DNA from: Phlebotomus papatasi
Taxonomy: Eukaryota; Arthropoda; Insecta; Diptera; Psychodidae
Direction of reading: 5' to 3'
Assembly: GCF_024763615.1 (NCBI RefSeq)
Contig: NC_077222.1
Location: 33,294,001 to 33,358,000, forward strand
Length of the DNA stretch: 64,000 bases
The notes below the pieces were generated by a model, which did no database searches, was not told where the DNA came from, and saw only the letters and a program-made list of their open reading frames with translations. Below are positions 1 to 10,909 of this stretch, in pieces. How positions within the stretch are numbered: the stretch's first letter is position 1; every line of letters starts with the position of its first letter. Made by a program: the position numbers and the translations under genes.

Positions 1-783
1 TAAAAACTAGTTTATCATCTTTGTTTTCTTTAAATCACTTCCCAAAATATTGAAAAATTAATAAAAATGTGGACATTGCTTTGGGTAGTATTCCGGCCAC
101 TTTGAGTGAAATTCCGGCCACCTTGTTTGTGACCACCTTTTGTGAAGCAACGGATTGAAAATTTCAAAACGTCATACGGAACGAGTTTAATATTTAGTTT
201 AATACATTTACATGACCCACAAGCCCTGAGATCTTCCGTGTAATTTGTCCTGAAAACCTAAAGAATAGCATCTCAAATTAACGCGCAGATTCCCGTAGCA
301 ATTTGCCCTTCCTGAACTCTTTCAAGTCCTTTTCCTTGGAAAGGAAAAGGAAGCTTTCATGGAAGCTATGGTTTTTTTCTCTGGAAATTGGAAAACTCAG
401 AAATTGAAAAAACAAAACATAAAATGAATAAGAAATTTAGAAAAGCAAAAGATCTTGCCGGAATAGGCAACACTACCTCACCGGAGAGACGCTCACAAAG
501 TATGTACTTTTTTACGCGAAATACAGGATCCAGCTGGGAAATTTTACCCGAAATTTAAAGAATGAGTCACTATTAACATAAACAGAAACAATCTTAAATG
601 AAAACTAATCAATTTTCATGAAAAACACCGAAGGAAAACCTTCTGCACTTCACAACAAATCGCAAGACTGCTAGAAACACAATCGATCTGTCACATTTTT
701 GGTAAGACTATTTCCACACTGAGTTTTTACAACACAATTTAAATTCAAATTGTACCTAAAATTTAACGATCTTTGTGTTACTA

Positions 784-1117
784 CAGTAGAGTCTCTCAAA
801 TCTGAATCTCTCAAATTCGAACGACCGACGTTTGGATTCAAAATGTCAATTGTGAGGTTAGGTTAAAAAATTCGCATTTTGGATGAATGAAAATCATATT
901 TATGTGCTTCTTCCTGAATGTTTAGATACATTATGATCGTATAAAGTGAAAAGGAAGTATGTCACCACTAAGAATTGTGAGAAAGTACAGGAATTTGTTT
1001 CAAAGTAAAATTTAATCTCACATAAATTTCGTTAGTTTTGAAAAAATCGTTCGAATTTGGGAGGTGTGAAATGTCAAAAATACCCCCCGAGCGTTCGAAT
1101 TTAGAAGACTCTACTGT
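784..1117. mobile_element. TA-flanked MITE with CAGTAGAGTC termini (Tc1/mariner type)
   Basis: The left end reads TA then CAGTAGAGTC and the right end GACTCTACTG then TA, so the inverted termini and a TA duplication are directly visible. It has no coding capacity. A related, longer copy lies at 10910-11769. The uninterrupted stretch near 1013 (AAATTTAATCTCAC) is the empty site for the element inserted in that copy. Confidence 0.75.
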
Positions 1118-1575
1118 ACATCCTAAAGTGAATAAATATTAAAAAGCAAAATGAATTCATTGACTATTCGAAGATTACATACATCATTTTAATTTATTTA
1201 TTTGCTTGTCCGAAATTACACTCAAAGTGGCCGAAATTAGAAGCTGGCCGAAATTTGGCACACTTACCCTATAAAAAAAATTATCAAAAATATTAAAGAA
1301 AATTTATAAAATAATGATAATACTTAAATAAGTCAGCATGCACTAACTGGGTCGCCTTTTCGCTAATTCACTTTTAATTAAATCTTTGGATTTAAAATAC
1401 TTTTTTCACAAGGAAAAAACAATAAATGTTTTCAATCAACCAGCTGCCATTAGCGAAAATATCACTGCTAGAAAATTTTTAGTGAAGAACCCAGCTGGCA
1501 CAAGATTGAAATGAGTCGATTACACTCACTTATTTAATGGATAAAAATATTATTTTTGCTTTTTCTCAAACTTAA

Positions 1576-2363
1576 CACTTCGAAGAACCCTAACTAAAAG
1601 TGTCACGGAAGGACCAAGTGGCAGCCGCTGCCACTTATCGGATTTTACATAATATTTTAATATTTTTACATATATTTTAACATTCGGAGCCTCAGTCAGT
1701 TCTTTTCTGGTGTCTGAATCAGAAATTTCACCTCCTTGGGTACTGTATCTAAATATTTTTAACCATTCGATGTTTTCATTTTTATCAGAATCATGGCGTC
1801 AGGGAAAGTGGTCTGCCTTTGAATGCGGCAGCCTTTGAATATTTCAATTTTTCTCTTATTTTTCAAAGCAAAAATTCTACATATGAACAATAGTTAATAC
1901 TATTAACTATTTTCTATTAACTTCGCTTAACAAAATGGATTTTGAGCTTTGGTAAATAAGAAAAAATTGAATAATTCCCATAATTATTCATATTTCATAC
2001 ATATTTCCCAATTCAATATTTCCCATAATTCTTCTCAATAATTTGCAAAAACACTTTCAATTTGTTCTTTTAAGGCTTTTATACACTAACAATCAAGAAA
2101 ATTACATCTGCAGAACGTCAAACTGCCATATAAAATGCATATGGCAGCAACTGCCACTTGGTCCTTCCGAGTGCAGTTTTTTGTTTTTGCAATATATTTA
2201 CATTAATATTTAATTTTTATTAAAAATTTTATAGCGAAAAAATAGCCAGATAAATTCTGCACGCATTCAATCGGGTCTCCAGGCGAAATAATATATTCTT
2301 CACTATAAAAAATTAAATTGAAAACTAAATTGGCAGCGGCTGCCACTAGGGTCCTTCCAAGTG
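1576..2363. mobile_element. TTAA-flanked element with CACTT/AAGTG ends
   Basis: TTAA occurs at 1572-1575 and 2364-2367. Inside, the left end starts CACTTCGAAGAACCC and the right end is the complement of CACTTGGAAGGACCC. Near both ends is a self-complementary GGCAGCGGCTGCC-type block (about 1619-1636 and 2332-2347), with a third copy near 2142-2158. A TTAA duplication suggests the piggyBac superfamily. There is no transposase, so it is non-autonomous. Confidence 0.65.
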
Positions 2364-2702
2364 TTAAATAGTTATATTATGCTACTGTAGTGACTATATT
2401 ACGGAAATAAAAATAAAAATATTATTTCAAGTGGATTAGTCATAAACGATCCAGATAGCGAAGCGCCCGGATTGGCACACTTGACTGTAAATTAATACTT
2501 CCGTGTTTCTAGAAATGTTTCTGTTTCTTGGATATGAATCTTCATTTCTAGAAATGTTTTCGGTGTTCTTAGAAGCGTATTACCGTCCGTTATCATACCT
2601 AAAAATGGATCCGTTTTTCTAGAAGCGTTTCTGAAGTTTACAGAAAAGTTTACGAATTTTCTTTGAAACTAAATGAATTTTCGATCTGATGAGATGTAGC
2701 AG

Positions 2703-3048
2703 ATAGTGGACAGAAAGATAGACCTCTCTTGATTTTTACTCTTTAATTCTTCACGACGTTTCGAGGATGAATGTCCTCTTCATTAAAATTTACTGCTGCA
2801 CTTCACTTGAACTTTTATACACAATTTTACACACAGAATGAATTACATTCTGTGTCAGCCTTTTGGATGGTGAACATCTCCGTATAAAATTGTGCAAAAG
2901 TTCAAGTGAAGTGCAGCAGTAAATTTCCCACCTGTACGTGATTTTTCCTCCAATTCGAAACCTGATGAAGAGGACATTCATCCTCGAAACGTTGTGAAGA
3001 ATTAAAGAGTAAAAATCAAGAGAGATCTATCTTTCCGTCCACTATCAC
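2703..3048. repeat. Long foldback (inverted repeat) beside the DNA2 exon 3 donor
   Basis: About 130 bases at 2703-2835 recur in reverse complement at about 2880-3048, including AGATAGTGGACAGAAAGATAG, GAATGTCCTCTTCAT and CTGCTGCACTTCACTTGAAC. The loop is short (about 45-50 bases). It ends about 50 bases from the exon 3 splice donor. The right arm contains CTGATGA, then a GAGG/CCTC hairpin, then CGAAACG, a dispersed motif in invertebrate retroelements. Confidence 0.8.
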
Positions 3049-3096
3049 TATTATTATTACCAAAAATGAAAAACATCATTTTGCGATTTAACTTAC

Positions 3097-6000
3097 CTCT
3101 ACTTCCCGTGCTTCTGGTGTTTTGGTCCAGATTCTTTCATGACTAAAGGTTTCGTGTTCGTGAAAATGTTCATAGAATACAATGTGAACCCAATTGATGA
3201 AGTAATCTGCATCCATTTCACTTAAATGTTCAGTCACTTTCTCAAGAACTTTGTGAAGATAATGTTGAGGCGTTACCAGATCCTTTTGATCAGATTTAAG
3301 TAGGAATACACTGCAAATTGTATTCAGTGGGCAAGATGAACAAGCAGTTGGGTGACTTATTGGCTCTGGAAGCTTGAATTCGGGTTCCTCATCATTCATA
3401 TAAATTTTCTCAGACGCCAAGTATCCAATGAATCTGTTGCGCATCATTATCAGATCTCTTACTTCATTCCACGTGGGCTGAAGTTCTCTCAAAATACCCT
3501 CTCTGAGATACAGAAGCAGCCCAGACTCTGTATCTCTGTGGAATTCACCCATCATCATTTGATAGAGGGTCAACTGGCCTCGGTGTTCTAGCGAAAAAGT
3601 CGCTCGGCCGGTTTTTAATTCCATTGGTATTGTCTTAACGACTTCAAGGCCACCAGGAGTTCTCTTTCGCACTCGAACACCGACATCCACCTTGCCCTTG
3701 AGCCCCAATTGAGGCATCCAGATATTCTCTTCAATATCTTGCACACTCTCAATCGTTCCCCCAAAATTATCCCACTTCTGAAACAGAGGCATCGGTTGAT
3801 TCAACAAATACCGTTGAATGAACTGATAAATCTTTGGCACAAAGTTCATCATTTCCTGCTCAGCTTTTTGTGCTTCAAGAGTGGCGGAATAAATTTGAAA
3901 AATTGTCTTTTGGTTTTCTAGCAAATCTCGGCACTCTTCTAGGATTTGTTCTTGAGTCTCCAAATTCTTTTTAAGGCACATTTGAAGAAGTTCATGGACC
4001 ATTGATCCAATAGTCATCTAAATTAAAGGAATGCAAGAGGATTTTGCATCAGATATTTGAAGAGATTCTGATTACAAAACAGTTTGCTGTTTCATTTAAT
4101 CAAAAGAAATTTTATTATTATTATTATTATTATTAAACTTTTAAGGCTTTGTTAATATCGCCTTTGGTTAAAGAAATTTTAAATGTTTCTTAATTTTGTT
4201 GGCCTAAAACTTGTCAATAATCAAAATGTAGACGTCTTCATTATTTTTCTAAAAGGTTACTCGAAATGCTAGGTTTATGAGGATTATAAAATCAATAAAG
4301 TATAATGTATTTATAGTTACGAAGACTTCAGCTCGAAATCTGCCTTTCACAAGATTACTCTTGTTAAGGGTTTGTTGATGTAATCAACAGTCACATTAGC
4401 CCTCTGCATAAACTCTCATGCTCATCGGAGGACATGCTCACTAATAAGTATTCTTAAAAGATGCACACCCTTCACCTCTCACTCAGAGAGCTAACCCTAG
4501 GGATAAAAGCGCCTGTACTCAATCAGTCTTTGGGAATTCATAATAACGGCAGGGACTGTAGTCGAGGGTCGCGGAACCGATTAATCTTACAAACTTAAGA
4601 AAAAAATAAAGGACATCATTTGATTAACTCTTTCGTCTCCTTTGGGACACTGGGTACCCATGGAAACAACAATTTTTTTTAGACTATCTAGAATCAATAA
4701 AATTCCGATTCTTGTTGATGATTACAAACTATAAGGATGTCCAAATCTAGGATATTTTTTGCAGGATCCTAATTAACTCCTGAGCTAAGATATTCTTGGT
4801 CAAAAATCGTGAATTTTCGATTTTCTGCTTCCTTGCAGATGTTCTGACTTTTTGATATTTCTAGACCAGAATAAGGAAAAACCTCTTGGGGCCACAAAGT
4901 ATGATAACTAACAATTACAGATTACATAAATTCGAAAAACAAATTTTTCTTAAATTTTCAAAAAACTTGTTCAAACTTGATGGGTACTCTCATCCGCAAA
5001 AATCTAGAGGTCAAATGTAAGGTTATCCCGCCAACGCCCGCCATTTGCTTTTTGACACCAACTTCCCGTCAAATCATTATTCTACCTGCCGATTTTACTC
5101 TGAGGTTTTTTGAATTTTAACGGTATATTCCAGTGTATTCAGAGAAAATCTGTAGATTTTCTCTGAATCTAGAAAATCTAGAAAGCTAGAAAATCTGTAG
5201 ATTTTCGGCAGAATTTCTGCAGAAAATCTACAGATTTTCGGTAGAATTTCTGCCGAGAAAATCGGCATTGTGTCCATTACTTCACAAAAATATTGTTGAT
5301 TTATGTAGAAACTGTAGGAGTTATAAAGAAAATGGTATGCTCTGCTTAACAAGCATTACCGATTAAACATTTTAAATAAGTAAAAAGATGCGAGCAAAAA
5401 TACTCATTTTTTAAAAATCGCCCATGGAATGATACAAAAACACGAAATTTAGGTCGATACTCTGCTTAAAGTTTTCACTTCACTTTTCTCTACTTGTAAC
5501 ACAGCGTCGCAGAATTCTTTATTTTATATAAACACCGTGATATCACAAAAAATAACTCTATTGAATTTTGCAAACTTCAGTGAAAAATTTTTCCATCTCT
5601 TCTGACACATCTTGTCTGGAAAGTCTGGAATGTAGAAAAAATCTACAGAAAATCGGCAGAATATCTACAGAAATTCGTCAGAGATTCGTCAGAAAATCTG
5701 CCGAAATATTCTGACGAATTTTGTCCCAAGCCCAAATAAAATTCGTAAGAATATCTACAGAATTATCTGCAGATATTCTGTAGACGTGTAGATTTTCTCT
5801 ACAGAAATCTTAAAGATATCTGCATATATTATTTGACGGGTTGTAAGAAAATTCCAAGCGGGAATGACATTTTTGCCAATATGGCCGATAATTTTGACAT
5901 TTGGCAACGCAAGATTGTTTTCAGGGAAGTTTTTCCTATTCTCCCTGATTATAATGAATTGTGATTGTCAAGGAAGTGTTTTTTTGGCTCTTGAGAAAGC

Positions 6001-7687
6001 TTAATGTGTCTGCAATAACATCGTGTTGAGAGAAATGTGTTTTAAAGTGTTATTGTGTGAAATATTTTGAGGAATCTGTTGGAAAACAGGAATTTGGTGT
6101 GTTCTTGACCACTTCATGGACATCTCAGAAGATACTGGTCAATAATTCTTCTTGCTTTAGTGATCAACATTGTAAAGGAGTAATTTGACACGCAAAAATT
6201 ATTCACAAAATTGATATTAATTGGTTTTTGGAAAATTGAAGTGTGTCTCCTTTTCGTTCTTTTGGGGACGAGAGTACCCATGAGTTTTCCAATTTCCCAG
6301 AGGCGGAAAAAATTCTTTCTCAACAAAAGTATCATATTTGACCACTAAGACTTACAATAAAGTGAGTTTTACTGAAATACGTTCGCTGGATATGTTGTGG
6401 TCCAGAAAGAGTTAAGAAAAGTAAGCAAGTTCGTGGCGCGGCCGGAAAACGTGAAACCATCAACGCAAAGTTATGGGTTCAAGTCTCAGACCCTCTTTTC
6501 ATGTTTCTTTTCTTTTTTTTTCCTCTTTTTCTTAGCTTATTCTTATTATTATCTTAGAGACTTTTCACAGATAATACGGATAATACACATAAACCGAATA
6601 AAATTGCTCTACAATGAAAATTATAAACAGGAAGCCATTTTATAAAAATGACAAACACAACTATGCCAATACACAAACCTCACAACCATAAATGCTCGTG
6701 CAAAAATTACCAACCATAGTGGTTGTAAATTTTTTTACTGTGTAGGTTATGTTGATCTTTTCGGACTAATATTCAATTTTATTAATAATTATTAATTTAT
6801 TTTTAGGCTTTGTCAACATCGTGTTCGGTTTTTAAAGTTTTTTTTTTATTTTGTAAATAAGATTTGTTTTATTTTTTATGCCTCTATTCAATTTTCCTAT
6901 TTATTTGAATATTTTTTTATAATAATTTTTATTAATGTTAAATTTCAGAATAATACGCTCAGAATATCACAGTAATTAACAAAATTAGTGTTAGTCATTC
7001 CTTCCCAATATCCCAATATAACTCTTCGATAAAAAACAATAGCAACCACCAAAAGAAGAGGCTGCGAGCAAAGGAAAGAGGTTAAGCTTTTTGGCGGGAT
7101 ACTCACAATTTGTACTTCTGGGGTTATTTTCCTAAAATACTCCCCGAGGACACCTTTCCGGGCGCAAAACAGTGACCCTAGGAGAGAAGTTCCTGACACC
7201 AGAACATCGGGATTCACCACCAAAAGCCCTTTGTCCCGTGTTATGACATGGCACTGCTGTTCCTGGCTCCAGACCGCCTTCACAGAAACTGTATCCACTG
7301 AAAATGGGCATTTTGTTCCACTCAGCTGAGCCTCCTGACCCGAATTGCAATTGTTCCCGATGGGAGATACTCACTTGGATTGATTTCTGTCGAAATCCAC
7401 GTGTCATAGAGGATCAATTGGCCTGTTTGGGCTTTTTCCGGTGCCACATCGTCCTCCATGAGGCTCAGATGGATTTCTCTGTCGAATTTCGTCACGGACT
7501 TTACTTCGCATCGCCTCCATCGCGTGAGATCAATGGTTTTGATAGGTGCACTTGTCCCCGGACGCTGTTGCGCATTGTTGGAGCAATTCTCCTTGTCCTC
7601 TAACTCCCAATCATCCCATCCACTCACATTTAAAGGCACACCATTTCCATCTTCCTCAATCAAACGTGGCTTTTTGCTGGGATCCAT
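3097..7687 (-). CDS. Dna2: DNA2 nuclease/helicase, exons 1-3 (N-terminal 475 residues, 3' part outside window)
   Basis: Dna2 trims 5' flaps during Okazaki-fragment maturation and resects DNA ends. Exons read on the minus strand are 7687-7375, 7297-7107 and 4017-3097. Donors are GTGAGT, GTGAGT and GTAAGT, acceptors TTTTCAG and TTTAATTTAG; phases 1, 0 and 0 keep one frame. The start is the ATG at 7687 (MDPSKKPRL). The second exon holds the conserved NPDVLVSGTS stretch. The RecB-like nuclease site is visible: His176, Asp279 in GLKGKVDVGV, and Glu301/Lys303 in PMELKTG. Four cysteines for the Fe-S cluster are Cys149 (FCARK), Cys394, Cys397 and Cys403 (CSSCPLNTIC). All key nuclease residues are present, so this half looks functional. 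The superfamily 1 helicase half is not found between 1 and 3096 and should lie beyond the left edge. Family assignment is strong; the exact junctions are inferred. Confidence 0.93.
4112..4137. repeat. TTA trinucleotide microsatellite
   Basis: About eight uninterrupted ATT/TTA units lie within DNA2 intron 2. Confidence 0.9.
4373..4591 (+). mobile_element. Possible solo LTR
   Basis: A compositionally distinct 219-base block begins TGTTGATGTAATCAACA and ends TTACA. It carries core-promoter-like signals on the plus strand: GATAAAAG at about 4502, then an initiator-like TCAGTC at about 4523. The start resembles short copia-type LTRs. No target duplication is visible and no internal region adjoins, so both ends are uncertain. 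Confidence 0.35.
4628..6411. mobile_element. TTAA-flanked element (piggyBac type) with a nested insertion
   Basis: TTAA flanks both ends (4624-4627 and 6412-6415); the termini are CTCTTTC and GAAAGAG. A truncated second copy is at about 19309-20126 and ends with the same GAAAGAG-TTAA. Comparing the two shows an extra 776 bases here (5065-5840), a later insertion. No transposase frame is present. Confidence 0.75.
5065..5840. mobile_element. Nested 776-bp element with CCCGTCAAAT inverted termini
   Basis: It begins CCCGTCAAAT and ends ATTTGACGGG. The copy of its host repeat at 19546-19552 reads straight through (CAACCTTGTAAG) where this one has CAACTT, the element, then TTGTAAG, implying a 2-base TT duplication. 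Both inner flanks (about 5130-5270 and 5640-5825) are packed with short motifs such as TCTACAGA, TCTGCAGA and TCTGCCGA in both orientations. Superfamily unknown. Confidence 0.7.
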
Positions 7688-8802
7688 ATTCCCGGGGAAT
7701 TATTTCACAATTGTCCTTGCCGCTTGCTACTTTTTGCAGTGATTATATTGCGGGACTGGACTCTTATCGCCCGGCCCGCTAATTTCCGCCAAGGGAAATG
7801 TGAGGTTATGGTGCACAGATTTGACAGATTCCGCCAAAATGGGTTGCCAGATGCGACAAAAGAAAAATTTTCCGCATTTTTTTATTTTTTAAAGTTTTTT
7901 GAGGAAAATTTGGGAAAATTAATAAAAATGTAGTGAAATTGTTCAACTAATTTATTGAGAGATGGTTTTTTTGTTAAATAATAGAGCCAAATTTGATGAA
8001 TTGCCATGAAATTATTGGAAAATTTCGTATTTTTTGAATTTTTGAAATTTTTCTTCAGATTTTTTCGACTAATAAATGCATTTTTTGGGTGAAAATGTTA
8101 CATTTTTGGACTGCTGAGGCTCCTGTTGCTTCTTTGGGAATCCCAAGTGGGATATTTTTGGCCATTTGTGCAACAGGAACCTCCTCAAAAGACGCTAATG
8201 AGGGTGATCTTCCACCCCAAAATTTTTCAAAAACAAATTTCTTTTCTCAATCTCTCAGCTCGATTGAAAATAATCACGTTAATTTTATTATTTTTTTAAT
8301 GCATTAGATATTTTCTTTCTCGTCACTTGTTCTTTCATCTACTTCACCCATTTTTTTCTCTTTATTTCCACTAATTCTCTTTATTTCGCCTTCGCGCTGT
8401 TTTCTTCTTTGTTTTTTATTTATTTTTTAATTAGTTTATTCTACAACTGTGTACATTAGTTTATTCCTCTCTTTGCCTTCTCATTCTAATAAAATATATA
8501 TTTTTGAATTCAAAAATATTCATTTTCTCTCGCCATTTGACTCAGAAATATCAAAGAATAGAAAATATAGGAGGAAAAAAATACAAATTTCTCGCTTCTT
8601 ATCTCTCGCATCTATGTTTTATTTTTCGTGTGATACACTCACACTCACGCACAAATTGACTAAAAAAAAAAGAAGAGAAAATTATAAATAAAAAATGATT
8701 GGGAGAAAATTGAAGGAGAGAAAATGGAAGAGAATCCTCATTTAATTTTTTCTTTTTTGTATTTTTGGGGGGATTGTTTGGGAGGGGCGCCCAGCCGAGA
8801 AC
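7688..8802. other. Interval between Ubc10 3' end and DNA2 start
   Basis: The part nearest 7688-7850 should hold the DNA2 5' leader and promoter. It is GC-richer and includes TGAGGTTA (7801-7808) and TTTGACAG (about 7820). The part below 8803 should include the Ubc10 3' UTR on the minus strand. A hairpin with GAGGCTCCTGTTGC and GCAACAGGAACCTC arms lies at about 8115-8187. No other gene is supported. Confidence 0.55.
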
Positions 8803-9786
8803 TTAGTCGGATCCTGTTGGTCGTTTTTCACTATTTTTCCGCGTGAAATCTTCGGCATTTTTCATGAATTTTTTCCGATCATTGAGATACTCTCCAGCCA
8901 AATCAGCCCTAAGCGGATGTTCAGGTTCAGGGTCATTCACCAGGGCAATGAGGGCCTGAATCACTGCAAGAGAATGTTTTTTTTTTTGTACCACTCGTCA
9001 ATGCGTATTCCCGGAAAAATCAGCTCAAGGCAAAGTCAGATTCTTATCAGTTCTTAACACTGTGTTTTTTTCATGCCTTTTACCTTGATCAGTTTTTGTG
9101 GCTGGCTTCCAGTTTTCTGCACTGATTATCGGCAGACACACCTGACCCTTTTCATCGATGTTTGGATGATAGATTCTGGTCTTAAAGCTGATTTTTGGTG
9201 GTTTAAATGGATACTCTGCCGGAAAGTTGATCTCAATACGAAAGGCACCTTTATTGTATGGTGGATTGTCCTACCCAATCCCCCCAAAAAAACAAAAACA
9301 TCTCTCAGTATTCACCCACAAATCCCCCGTACTATCCTCCAAGACTCACCGGAACAATTAATCCTGTCCACACGAGGATATTCGTCTCATCCACAACAAT
9401 GTCTCTGAAGGCTTTCAGTCCGGACGCCCTCAAATCTGACAATTCCTGCAATGGCACAACAAACACACTCCAGTTAATTGGTAGGACAAGTGGAAATGAC
9501 GATGGAGGAAGACCTCCCAATGCTGAATAAATTAGAAACTCAATTATGCGAGACATTTTCCCCACACAAGAGAAAATTGAGAAATCCACAGAGAGGTGAC
9601 ATAACCTCAAATTACGTAAAATACCAATTTTCTGCCACTCTTCAGAGGAATTCTCAACCAGCATCTTGGGGAATACTATAACCACTACTTTTTCACAGCA
9701 CTGAGAGCTATTTTTGCACATTTAGAGAGATTTTTCAGCAATTTTAAACACTTTTTTACCTTTTGCAGCCGTCTCGACGCCGCCAT
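8803..9786 (-). CDS. Ubc10: Ubiquitin-conjugating enzyme E2 (Ubc10 / UBE2L3 type), complete, four exons
   Basis: A class I E2 takes ubiquitin from E1 and passes it to HECT or RBR ligases. The UBE2L3 subfamily has this specificity. Minus-strand exons are 9786-9760 (MAASRRLQK), 9445-9350, 9270-9084 and 8963-8803. Donors are GTAAAA, GTGAGT and GTAAAA, acceptors TTGCAG, GGTAG and TTGCAG; phases 0, 0 and 1 agree. The product is 156 residues against 154 for human UBE2L3. The N-terminal helix, the FKPPKISF and YHPNIDEKGQVCLP core with catalytic Cys86, and a C-terminal KRPTGSD tail are visible. Cys86 keeps the exact human numbering. The gene is co-directional with and upstream of DNA2. Nothing is broken. 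The start ATG follows a possible promoter with a CTCF-like GCGCCATCTAGT at about 9830. Confidence 0.96.
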
Positions 9787-10909
9787 TTTGCTATTTTTTG
9801 ACAATCACTGCGGTGTCAGCAGCAAAAGCGCCATCTAGTATCTAGCACGAATAACACTTGACGAAATTTTTGAAAGTTTTGTTTTATAACGGCTTATAGT
9901 TATTTATTTAAAATCTTTGAAATCGATATTGAATTGTCTGAAGGAAGAATAAAATGCGTCGATTGTTCAGAAAAATGTGTTGGAAAATTCTCAGGAGACT
10001 CAAAAATTGCTTGACGAAGATGAGACTACCAGAGTACAGCGTTTAAAAAATGTTTGAAGTCAAGAAGATGACTCTTTCCTTCCTATTCCTTTCTTTAATT
10101 TGAAGTATTCTGTGACTTATGCACTTTTTCCACTTTTTCCTGCACAAAATTCTGGCTGTGTGGATGTCGTGAGACGTCCGGCCCCTACAAAAACTTTAAA
10201 GAAGAGAAGAAGAAGCACAAAATTCTAAGAGCGAGGGAAAATGTTGGATATTCGTTCGTTGCATAAACGATGATATCGCCATCTACTTTCTTCTCCAATT
10301 TGCTTCGTGGTCGAGCGCCATCTCTTAAAATTTTAGAGAATTTCGTCATTATCTTTATCGCCATTTGCATTTTGAGGTTATGTGTTTCTCTCAAATGAAA
10401 AAGCGATAAGAATTGAAAAGACAATTGAAAAATATTTTTAAAGACTAAATCGGGAGTGGAAATATGTTGTGGAGAGTGGAGAGCTACCCAAGGGGATACA
10501 GCCTTGAACAGACGCGACAATGCGGGGTTTTATAACCTCTAATTAGTACTCCAAAATTGAAAAACACGAAACGTTGTTTTTTTTAGCCAATTTTGTTTGG
10601 CGCGTGATTTCTGCGATGGTATAATGAGACTTGTTTGAACTTCCAGAATCGTTTACCTAAATTTCAGTATTATCCCATGATCTCAGGGATCCTTCTTGGA
10701 TAATTTCCAACTACACAATAGCATTCATTTCATAATAACGCTGCAGCCCGAAAAAACCAGTGAAAATCGGTAATTTCATCACGGAAGTCCAGGAAGTCCA
10801 GGCCTTCAAATACGGTATAGTCTTTGACTTCCGATAGCCATTCGAATATCTAAATCTAAAATGGTAAGATTTCCTCTTCAGGTAGACACAATCATTTTCT
10901 TTGCTGATA

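Larger units (their letters stand above)
1..3096 (-). other. DNA2 intron 3 (open at the left edge), repeat-bearing
   Basis: The exon 3 donor AG|GTAAGT is at 3096. No further DNA2 coding exon was recognised down to position 1. The stretch holds a TA-flanked CAGTAGAGTC element (784-1117), a TTAA-flanked element (1576-2363) and a long foldback (about 2703-3048). The remainder is AT-rich with no supported gene. Confidence 0.6.
4018..7106 (-). other. DNA2 intron 2, built largely of transposons
   Basis: The intron runs from GTGAGT at 7106 to the acceptor AG at 4019-4018. It contains an ATT/TTA microsatellite (about 4112-4137), a possible solo LTR (4373-4591) and a TTAA-flanked element (4628-6411) with a second element inside it. 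From 6412 to 7106 it is T-rich with no recognised feature. Confidence 0.75.

Noticed and set aside
7304..7782. Plus-strand open frames over the DNA2 start
   Set aside because: They are antisense shadows of DNA2 exon 1, whose minus-strand frame matches the family.
9073..9721. Open frames on both strands inside Ubc10
   Set aside because: The plus-strand ones are antisense to exons 2-3; the long minus frame is exon 2 read through its introns.
10185..10535. Minus frame of 111 codons and a plus frame of 23 codons (10464-10535)
   Set aside because: The minus frame starts at TTG with no upstream ATG and has no recognised family. The short plus frame could be chance. The patch may be a promoter or decayed gene.
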